Of a stretch of DNA of 64,000 bases, positions 57,819-64,000 are shown piece after piece. Source of the DNA: Clostridia bacterium. GTDB taxonomy: Bacteria > Bacillota > Clostridia > Christensenellales > Aristaeellaceae. The notes beneath the pieces were generated by a model. The model worked only from the letters and a program-made list of their open reading frames with translations. It did not search any database and was not told where the DNA came from. The stretch's first letter is position 1. The number at the start of each line of letters is the position of its first letter. The stretch covers positions 49,905 through 113,904 of the forward strand of contig JAFRLY010000004.1 in NCBI GenBank assembly GCA_017431005.1, written 5' to 3'. A program made the translations under genes and the position numbers.

Positions 57819-59150
57819 TTATGGCAGTTCAAAGAAGAAGGTGTCAGCCAGCTTCCCGTCCACATAGAACGAGAGCTCGTAGACCCCGGCGGGATAGCCG
57901 TCCCGGTTCAGATTTTCCAGCAGTTCGGTATCATCCATGGATACAAACCAGGTATCCTCTTTTTCATATACCGGATCATAGATCCATCCGGAAACATACC
58001 GGTAATTTTCTCCTGCAGGCGTTGTCAGCGTCACCAGCAGCGTCAGACCGTCAATCTGCTCCTCCACGTCATAAACGGAGGAGGAGTAGAAATACGCCCG
58101 TCCGGAGCGCAGCAGCTCCTCTGTCACATCCGTAACCGGCACGGGCTTTTCGCCCTTCTTCAGGCCGCCCTCCGGACCTTCCGCCAGCATGCAGGCCGTG
58201 GAACGGAATCCGTAGTCCGTCAGGGGCTTTGCCTCCGGCAGCACCGTCACGGCATACTCCTCCGGCAGACTGTCCGGGACGGAAGTGCCCGCGGTAAATC
58301 CGGAAACATAGGTTCGTCCGGGCGTCAGCAGCATCCGTACTGCCGTGGCTCCCTCACTCTCCAGCGGAAAGTAGGTCAGATAGCTGTTGCCGGCGTCTGC
58401 AACCACCAGGTACCGGGTCATGCCTTCCTCAGGCGGCGTCATCTCCATTCCGGACCAGTCAAAGGTAACCAGATTCCCCTCCGCAGTGACGGAGAAGCCT
58501 TCCGGTCCCCTGGCGGTCAGATCCATGGACTGTATCCTGTCTGCCGCCTCTGCCACTGCCCGGTAAATATTCTCCGCCGGCAGGGCGATATACCGGTTTT
58601 CTCCTTCGGCATATTTTGCCGTCAGAATACCGGCCAGCTCTCCCGCGTCTGTCAGCACGGCAGCTCCCAGCTCTGCAGGACCGCTCAGGAACAGCTGCAG
58701 GCAGTCCAGGTCCTTCCAGCGGATCACTGACGCCTTCTTTACCGACCGGTTGATCCGGGAACCCTGTTCATCCCCGCAGCGCACATACAGGCTGCTGCCG
58801 GAAAAGCCTTCCCCGTACGGCGGCAGCCGATAGCTTCCCAGCTTCGGCACGTGCTCCGCCTCATCATAGAACACCACTGTCAGCAGCCCGTTTTCATCCG
58901 TACAGGCCACCGCGGCGTCCCAGAGGCCGTAGCCGTCCGAAATTGCCGATCCGGTCTGTGCCCCTGTCACCGCGGCTGTCACCAGGATACCGTCCGCAAT
59001 CGGAGCCGCTGTCCCGAGCCAGTACGATCCGTCCTCCTCATAGGCATACAGGTCGAACAGATCTGCCGGAAGCTTCGCCGCTTCCTCCGCCGCGGCCGGT
59101 GCCAGCAGCAGCGCCAGTGCGATGGCCAGCGCAAATCCTTTTCTTCTCAT
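57819..59150 (-). CDS. Secreted protein with degenerate trypsin-like domain
   Basis: Exported protein of 443 residues: signal peptide (FALAIALALLLAPAAA), then a domain shaped like an S1C (HtrA/trypsin-like) protease: GSYWLGTAAPIADGILVTAA at about 41-60 and GAAVLTDAGELAGIL at about 162-176. The catalytic His position after VTAA is Val61 and the Ser position of the G-S-P/G motif is Ala163, so it should be proteolytically dead. The second half (about 205-443) is beta-rich and Ig-like. It starts 32 bases after the smc stop and is followed 17 bases later by lysA, so it is probably co-transcribed with both. Possible binding or scaffold protein at the surface. Confidence 0.72.
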   Translation of the reverse strand: MRRKGFALAIALALLLAPAAAEEAAKLPADLFDLYAYEEDGSYWLGTAAPIADGILVTAAVTGAQTGSAISDGYGLWDAAVACTDENGLLTVVFYDEAEHVPKLGSYRLPPYGEGFSGSSLYVRCGDEQGSRINRSVKKASVIRWKDLDCLQLFLSGPAELGAAVLTDAGELAGILTAKYAEGENRYIALPAENIYRAVAEAADRIQSMDLTARGPEGFSVTAEGNLVTFDWSGMEMTPPEEGMTRYLVVADAGNSYLTYFPLESEGATAVRMLLTPGRTYVSGFTAGTSVPDSLPEEYAVTVLPEAKPLTDYGFRSTACMLAEGPEGGLKKGEKPVPVTDVTEELLRSGRAYFYSSSVYDVEEQIDGLTLLVTLTTPAGENYRYVSGWIYDPVYEKEDTWFVSMDDTELLENLNRDGYPAGVYELSFYVDGKLADTFFFELP

Positions 59151-59182
59151 GGCCGATTCCTTTCTTTCCCGGACGGGAAAGC

Positions 59183-62100
59183 TTATGCGTCCGCCTTGTA
59201 ATCCTCCAGAGAAACCGACACCATCTTACTGACGCCCTGTTCCTCCATAGCCACGCCGTACAGGCTGTTCATCCGTTCCATGGTTCCCTTGCGGTGCGTC
59301 ACCACCACAAACTGGGTGGACCGGGAGAATTGCACAAGATAGTCTGCAAAATAGCCGATGTTGGCGTCATCCAGCGCCGCTTCTATCTCATCCAGCACGC
59401 AGAAGGGCGTCGGTTTCAGCTTCAGCGTCGCGAACAGAATGGCAATTGCTGTCAGCGTCCGCTCGCCGCCGGAAAGCAGCGTCAGCAGCTGCAGCTTTTT
59501 CCCCGGCGGCTGGGCATTGATCTCAATACCGCAGTTCAGGGGATCCGAGGGATCCGTCAGGATCAGCTCCGCGTGTCCGCCGCCGAACAGCTGGCGGAAG
59601 GTCTCCGTAAAGTATCCCTGCAGCAGGCTGAACTGAGAGACAAACGTGGTTTTCATCTGTTCCAGCAGCTGGGCAATCAGCTTCCGCAGATCCGCCTCCG
59701 CCTTTTCCAGATCCTGCCGCTGAACCGACATTTCATCGTACCGGGCTTTGCTCTGCGCGTACTCCTCCACAGCGTGCACGTTGACCGGACCCAGGGCCCG
59801 GATCTCCGTGGACAGCTGAGCCGCCTGCCGGTCGGCTTCCGTCACGCTGAAGCCTTCCGTCTGCCGGAATTCCTCTGCGCCGGCATAGGTCACCTCGTAG
59901 GTATTCCAGATCCGGTCCCGCAGGGCCTTCAGATCGCCCTCCACCCGCGTGCGGGAGAGCTCCAGCCTGTGTGCCTTGTCCGTATCCCGGCTGAAGGCCT
60001 GATGCAGGCCTTCCATCTCCGTCAGAATATCCTTCAGCTGCGCCTGCCTGGCCACCCGGTCTTCTTCCAGGGACTGGGTGATCTTCTCCCTCTGTGCCTG
60101 ATCCTCCCGGGCAGCGGCCAGCGCTGCTTCGCGCTCCGCGCTCTCCTGCAGGTCCTTCGTCTCCTCCTCGGCCATTTCGGCCAGCATCCTGTCCCTGCGC
60201 TCCTGCTCCCGTTCCATCCGGGCCCGGTCCTGCTCATAGCGGTTCTGATCCCGGGTCATGGTTTCGATTTCATGCCGCAGATCGTTCACCGCAAGCGTCA
60301 GGCGCAGTGTTTCAGCCTCGCGGGCTTCCGTCTCCTGCCGGGCTTCCGCAAGCTCCTGCTGCAGCTTCGGAATCGCTTCCTCCATGGCCTCCCGGGTCTC
60401 ATTTTCCTTTTCCGTATCCCCGGAAACAATGGACAGCTGGTCCCGGATCTGCAGAATGGATTCCATCAGCTGTTCCCGGGCCGCTTCTGTTTCCGCCAGG
60501 CGCATGGCATGAGCCCGGGCTTCCTCCGTGGCGTTGCCGACCCGTTCCGTTTCCCTTGCCACCGCAATTTCCTGCTGATGCAGCTCCTCCAGCGCGTCCG
60601 CGGAAGACTGCTTCAGCCGGTCCTTCTCCGCCTGGCCGTCCTGCATGGCCCGCAGCAGGCGTTCCAGCTCACGCTGACCCGCTTCCATTTTTTCCGTCAG
60701 TTCCTTGAGCTCACGCTCCCGGCTGAACAGGTTCACATTCCGGGAGGACACGGAACCGCCGGTCATGGAGCCGCCGGAATGCATCACGTCCCCCTGCAGC
60801 GTCACCAGGCGGAAGGCGTGATTCCCCCGGCGCATGATCGCTATTCCGTTGGTCAGGTTATCCGCCACAACGGTCCTTCCCAGCAGATTCTCCACAATTT
60901 CCCGGTTTTCCGGATCACAGCTCACCAGCTCCGAAGCCACCCCCAGGCAGCCCGGCATCCGCAGCACGTCCCGCTCCCTGTCCGTCAGGCCCTTGCCCCG
61001 GATGGCGCTCCGGGGCAGGAAGGTCGCCCGGCCAAGATGCTGGTTGCGCAGGAAGTCGATCAGGCGCTTGGCGGTCTCCTCATCATCGGTGACGATGTTC
61101 TGCTGGGCGGCGCCCAGCGCCATATCCATGGCTGTTTCATATTCCTTCGGCACGCTGAGCAGCTGGCCCAGTGCGCCGTGAACGGTTTTCAGGTTATGCT
61201 CCCGCGCGTAACGCATCACGCTGCGCACGGAATTGGAGTAGCCTTCCATTTCCCGGGACATCTCCGCCAGCAGCTTCTGCCGGCTTTCCATGCCTCGGAT
61301 CTCATTCAGCTGCCCGTCGTAATCCTTCCGGGCCTGAATCACATGAGCGTCCGCCGCTTCCAGGGCGTCCCGGGCGTTCTGCAGAGCATCCGCCATGGCC
61401 TGCTGCCTGTCCTCTTCGGCCTTCAGCAGCTTCCTGGCTTCTCCCACTGCCTCCTCCAGGCGCCGGGAAGTCCGCCTCATCTCCTCGCAGGAAGCGGTTA
61501 CCTCCACCTGCCGGGATTCCATGGTCGCCAGCATGGTCTTCAGCCGGGTCTGATCGTTCTGCGCGGCGGCCCGGCGGTTCATGGCCTCCATCATCGCGGC
61601 CTTCTGATCCTCCAGGCGCTGCTCCCGTTCCTCCTCCAGGGCTCTGGCGGCTTCCTCCGCTTTTCCGGCCTCCTCCAGCTCCTGTTCCCGGGCCCGCAGC
61701 ACGTCCTCCCGGTCCTGTCCGCCGTCGCGGGCTTCGGTGAACAACTGTTCCATTTCCGCCAGGCGTTCGGCAGCCTCCCGGCTTTCATCCTGCAGCCGCT
61801 CCCGGTTTTCCGCCCGGCTCTTCCGCCGTTCCTCCACGGTCCGCAGTGCGTCCTGCATCTCATGCACAGTTTCCATGCCGGCCATCAGCCGTTCCCGGGC
61901 ACCGGTGATTTTCTCATCCAGGGCTGTGATTTCCGCCTGACGGGCATCCCGCTCCTCACCTTTTTCCCCCAGGGTGATTTCTGTCTGTTCCAGGGCCGCC
62001 TTCAGTCCCTGCAGATCCAGCTCCGTATCCCGCAGCCTGGCTTCCATCCGGTCGCTGCGAACAAGGAACAGGTTCAGGTCCAGCACCTTCAGCTCCGCAG

Positions 62101-62755
62101 CCTTTTCCAGATAGATCCGGGCATTCCGGCTCTGCTCCTCCAGCGGGCCCAGCTGCCGCTCCAGCTCCTCCAGAATATCGTCCACCCGGCTCATGTTATC
62201 CAGCGTATGAGCCAGCTTTTTGTCCGCCTCTTCCTTCCGGGCCTTGTACTTCACGATACCGGCCGCTTCCTCGAACACCAGCCGGCGGTCCTCCCCTTTC
62301 CGGGAAAGAATATCGTCAATCCGGCCCTGGCCGATGATGGAATAGCCTTCCTTGCCGATGCCGGTATCCCGGAAAAGGTCAATGACGTCCTTCAGCCGGC
62401 AGGCGGACCGGTTCAGATAATATTCGCTCTCCCCGCTGCGGTACAGCCGCCGGGTCACCATCACTTCGGTGTACTCCACCGGCAGGCCGTGATCCTCATT
62501 GTCAAAGACCAGGGATACCTCGCAGTAGCTCAGGGGCTTGCGCTTCTGGGTGCCGTTGAAAATCACGTCCTGCATGCTGCCGCCCCGCAGGGTCTTGGCG
62601 CTCTGCTCCCCCAGCACCCAGCGCACCGCGTCGCCGATATTGCTCTTTCCGGATCCGTTTGGGCCCACGATGCCCGTAATGCCCTCGTTGAACAGGATTT
62701 CCGTCCGCTGGGCAAAGGACTTGAACCCATACAGCTCCAGTTTCTTCAGTCGCAT
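59183..62755 (-). CDS. smc: Chromosome segregation ATPase SMC
   Basis: Structural maintenance of chromosomes protein, 1190 residues, acting with ScpA/ScpB in the nucleoid to compact and separate chromosomes. Walker A GPNGSGKSN at 31-39; long coiled coils (about 165-500 and 680-1010); hinge around 505-665 (VHGALGQLLSVPKEYE region); C-terminal signature LLSGGERTLTAIAI and Walker B FCVLDEIEAALDDAN. ATG at 62755 preceded by GGAGG at a close four bases; a longer in-frame start would lie upstream of the predicted transcription start. No rnc or ftsY neighbours; instead the protease-like and lysA genes follow. Confidence 0.97.
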   Translation of the reverse strand: MRLKKLELYGFKSFAQRTEILFNEGITGIVGPNGSGKSNIGDAVRWVLGEQSAKTLRGGSMQDVIFNGTQKRKPLSYCEVSLVFDNEDHGLPVEYTEVMVTRRLYRSGESEYYLNRSACRLKDVIDLFRDTGIGKEGYSIIGQGRIDDILSRKGEDRRLVFEEAAGIVKYKARKEEADKKLAHTLDNMSRVDDILEELERQLGPLEEQSRNARIYLEKAAELKVLDLNLFLVRSDRMEARLRDTELDLQGLKAALEQTEITLGEKGEERDARQAEITALDEKITGARERLMAGMETVHEMQDALRTVEERRKSRAENRERLQDESREAAERLAEMEQLFTEARDGGQDREDVLRAREQELEEAGKAEEAARALEEEREQRLEDQKAAMMEAMNRRAAAQNDQTRLKTMLATMESRQVEVTASCEEMRRTSRRLEEAVGEARKLLKAEEDRQQAMADALQNARDALEAADAHVIQARKDYDGQLNEIRGMESRQKLLAEMSREMEGYSNSVRSVMRYAREHNLKTVHGALGQLLSVPKEYETAMDMALGAAQQNIVTDDEETAKRLIDFLRNQHLGRATFLPRSAIRGKGLTDRERDVLRMPGCLGVASELVSCDPENREIVENLLGRTVVADNLTNGIAIMRRGNHAFRLVTLQGDVMHSGGSMTGGSVSSRNVNLFSRERELKELTEKMEAGQRELERLLRAMQDGQAEKDRLKQSSADALEELHQQEIAVARETERVGNATEEARAHAMRLAETEAAREQLMESILQIRDQLSIVSGDTEKENETREAMEEAIPKLQQELAEARQETEAREAETLRLTLAVNDLRHEIETMTRDQNRYEQDRARMEREQERRDRMLAEMAEEETKDLQESAEREAALAAAREDQAQREKITQSLEEDRVARQAQLKDILTEMEGLHQAFSRDTDKAHRLELSRTRVEGDLKALRDRIWNTYEVTYAGAEEFRQTEGFSVTEADRQAAQLSTEIRALGPVNVHAVEEYAQSKARYDEMSVQRQDLEKAEADLRKLIAQLLEQMKTTFVSQFSLLQGYFTETFRQLFGGGHAELILTDPSDPLNCGIEINAQPPGKKLQLLTLLSGGERTLTAIAILFATLKLKPTPFCVLDEIEAALDDANIGYFADYLVQFSRSTQFVVVTHRKGTMERMNSLYGVAMEEQGVSKMVSVSLEDYKADA

Positions 62756-62803
62756 ACTTCCTCCAGGAAAACCGCGGCGCCTGCCGCAAACTATAAACAA
62801 TTA

Positions 62804-62833
62804 ATTATATCATAATGCGCCGCGTCCGCACAA
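62804..62833 (-). promoter_or_regulatory. Promoter of the smc operon
   Basis: TTGTGC (62828-62833), 18-base spacer, perfect TATAAT (62804-62809) with extended TG. Confidence 0.65.
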
Positions 62834-62837
62834 ACGG

Positions 62838-62865
62838 AAAAATGGCGGCATGCTCTGCCGCCATT
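62838..62865 (-). terminator. Terminator of the cupin gene
   Basis: Ten-pair stem AATGGCGGCA / TGCCGCCATT with a five-base loop, T-run on the minus strand. Confidence 0.85.
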
Positions 62866-62899
62866 CACATTCCGGTTCTTTTTCTGTTCTTTCAGCCCG

Positions 62900-63232
62900 T
62901 TATTTAACGAAGTCCTCCCGGGCCGGCGTAAAGATATCCAGCAGCTTGCCGGCCTCCAGGCACTCGCAGCTATGCACCAGTCCGCCGGGCACCACAATGG
63001 AATCCCCCGGATTCATCTCCACGCTCTCATCCTCCACCGCGTAACGGAACTTTCCGCTCAGCACATAGCTGCTCTGCACATGGGGATGGGTATGCGGCGC
63101 GCCTGCCGCACCGGCCTCAAAGCCTACCTCCACCAGCATCAGCTGGTCGTTCCATGACAGAATGCGCCGGGTGGTTCCGCCTCCCAGATCGATCAGGTTC
63201 GTGTCCGCGTGACTCTTAAAGATTCCCTTCAT
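62900..63232 (-). CDS. Single-domain cupin protein
   Basis: Small cytoplasmic cupin of 110 residues. Motif 1 reads PHTHPHVQSSYVLSGK with three metal-type His, motif 2 PGDSIVVPGGLVHSCE with a His and a Cys. Such proteins are often involved in sugar or polysaccharide metabolism (KdgF-like cupins help linearise unsaturated uronates), and the neighbouring DUF1961 gene is also a pectin-cluster companion, so a KdgF-like role is plausible; it is inference. GGAG lies eleven bases before the ATG. Own promoter and terminator. Confidence 0.85.
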   Translation of the reverse strand: MKGIFKSHADTNLIDLGGGTTRRILSWNDQLMLVEVGFEAGAAGAPHTHPHVQSSYVLSGKFRYAVEDESVEMNPGDSIVVPGGLVHSCECLEAGKLLDIFTPAREDFVK

Positions 63233-63266
63233 TTCTGCTCACACTCCTCATTTTATTGCTGTGCTT

Positions 63267-63296
63267 ATCTTAGAATGGCCGCGGCATATCTGTCAA
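63267..63296 (-). promoter_or_regulatory. Promoter of the cupin gene
   Basis: Perfect TTGACA (63291-63296), 18-base spacer, TAAGAT (63267-63272). Confidence 0.6.
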
Positions 63297-63335
63297 TGCC
63301 GTTTCCGCAGGCATGTGCGCTCCGGACCCTGAAAA

Positions 63336-64000
63336 TCAGGTATTTTCCCCGCCGGCTGCCCAGACCCGCAGGTTCGCGTATTCCCCTGCCATCGGAGCCA
63401 GCTGCCGCAGGCCGATGCATCCGCCGCCCAGCAGCGGTCCCCAGCTGCTGCCGTCATCCAGAAAGCGGAGCACCTCCAGACCGTTGACCGCGAAGCGGAC
63501 CTCCGGCCCCTTCTTCAGCAGGGACAGCAGATAGGGCTCCTCCGCATCCGCGGCGTCCGGAATGGGATCGGCCCCCTGTGCCACAAGATAGAACCCGTAG
63601 CTTTTGCGCAGGTTGCAGGTATGAAAAGCCCGCTCATCCTTTTCCTTTCTCCGGAAAAAGGAGAGGTGAAAAGCGTTGATATCCCCGTGATGATACTGCG
63701 GGTATTCCCCGGTGCGCGGCGCCAGGGAAGGATCAAAAAGATCCTGCCCGTCCCGGCCCTGAGCAGCGAAAAAGATCATGCCCAGCCCCGGCTCCCGGAC
63801 AGGCCTGAATTCCATTTCCAGCAGCAGGTCCGCCGGAAAGGCGCGCCTGCACCAGAGCACATAGTTCGCTTTCTGGCCGATGGCTGCGCTCTCCGCGTTC
63901 TCCAGCAGCATCCGTCCTTCCGGAAAGGTCGTGACAGCCCGGCCTTCCAGCACGAAGTCCCGCAGGTCTTCTGCGCAGGAAAGCGGGTTTTCATACAGCA
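63336..64000 (-). CDS. DUF1961 (YesU-like) protein, truncated by the window edge
   Basis: Partial gene: the open frame continues to the right edge (reading LYENPLSCAEDLRDF before the internal GTG at 63953), so the true start lies outside, probably only a few codons away. The visible 221 residues match DUF1961/YesU of the Bacillus rhamnogalacturonan cluster: a concanavalin-like beta-sandwich with NYVLWCRRAFP, LAPRTGEYPQYHHGDINAFH and HTCNLRKSYGFYLVAQGAD. Family role unknown, but members sit among pectin-degradation genes and are thought to bind or process oligogalacturonide-like sugars. It may belong to a further glycan-use locus to the right. Confidence 0.85.
   Translation of the reverse strand, partial: LYENPLSCAEDLRDFVLEGRAVTTFPEGRMLLENAESAAIGQKANYVLWCRRAFPADLLLEMEFRPVREPGLGMIFFAAQGRDGQDLFDPSLAPRTGEYPQYHHGDINAFHLSFFRRKEKDERAFHTCNLRKSYGFYLVAQGADPIPDAADAEEPYLLSLLKKGPEVRFAVNGLEVLRFLDDGSSWGPLLGGGCIGLRQLAPMAGEYANLRVWAAGGENT

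Noticed and set aside
58943-62815. A 1290-residue plus-strand open frame opposite smc
   Set aside because: Antisense shadow of smc and of the front of the protease-like gene, produced by high GC content; Leu/Gln/Pro-rich and without domains.
63336-63953. Taking the GTG at 63953 as the real start of the DUF1961 gene
   Set aside because: The frame stays open to the window edge and the upstream codons (LYENPL...) match the normal beginning of the family, so the gene is truncated rather than starting at 63953.
1-64000. CRISPR arrays, tRNA or rRNA genes, insertion sequences, prophage
   Set aside because: No regularly spaced repeats, no cloverleaf-like gene, no transposase, integrase or phage structural protein was recognised in reading both strands; a dedicated tRNA scan was not possible here.

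Overview
The window reads as a dense stretch of a GC-rich, low-to-moderate genome-size Clostridia-type (Firmicutes/Bacillota) chromosome. Support: strong GGAGG ribosome sites in front of nearly every gene, sigma-A type promoters, a bacterial SMC, a Firmicute-type dimeric glycyl-tRNA synthetase, an LplABC-type sugar importer without its own ATPase, a CD1871A-type CXXC peptide, DUF6273 and Cthe_2159-like secreted proteins. An anaerobic gut or rumen plant-glycan user (for example a Christensenellales/Aristaeella-like lineage) is my inference, not something the sequence proves. No rRNA, tRNA, CRISPR array, insertion sequence or phage gene was recognised. No gap without a gene exceeds about 300 bases.

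Region 1 (0-9.6 kb): a sugar kinase, a MATE exporter, a Nudix hydrolase, two paralogous 66-residue peptides (one alone, one translationally coupled to an ECF-like sigma factor followed by a DUF1622 membrane protein), glucuronate isomerase, a MutS-like ATPase and a secreted papain-like protein. Region 2 (9.6-17 kb): on the minus strand a CBS-regulated pyrophosphatase followed by a CNNM/CorC protein, glycerol-1-phosphate dehydrogenase and HAD phosphatase operon; on the plus strand a HAD/hypothetical/DUF6273 operon.

Region 3 (17-39 kb) is the metabolic heart. An operon with an unrecognised probable alpha-toroid enzyme plus an LplB/LplC/solute-binding importer faces a minus-strand GH38 alpha-mannosidase and GH105 hydrolase; then a DeoR regulator and an MFS transporter; then a second unrecognised probable alpha-toroid enzyme leading a complete myo-inositol catabolic operon iolJ-C-A-G-B-D-E. 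Together they would import an oligosaccharide, remove mannose and unsaturated uronate residues, and burn inositol to acetyl-CoA and glycolytic intermediates. The combination suggests (inference) an inositol-containing glycoconjugate as substrate.

Region 4 (39-64 kb) is mostly housekeeping: an SPFH protein, glyS, a redoxin/CXXC peptide/4Fe-4S membrane operon, metA (with the Glu111 typical of acetyl-CoA use), a DEAD-box helicase, a C-terminally short alaS with nudF, secreted proteins, murA with a J-domain protein, a UMF1 transporter, an SH3 protein, an unusual radical SAM protein, the smc / degenerate-protease / lysA operon, a cupin and a partial DUF1961 (YesU-like) gene running off the right edge. 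Several promoters here and in region 2 are superimposed on terminator-like inverted repeats.
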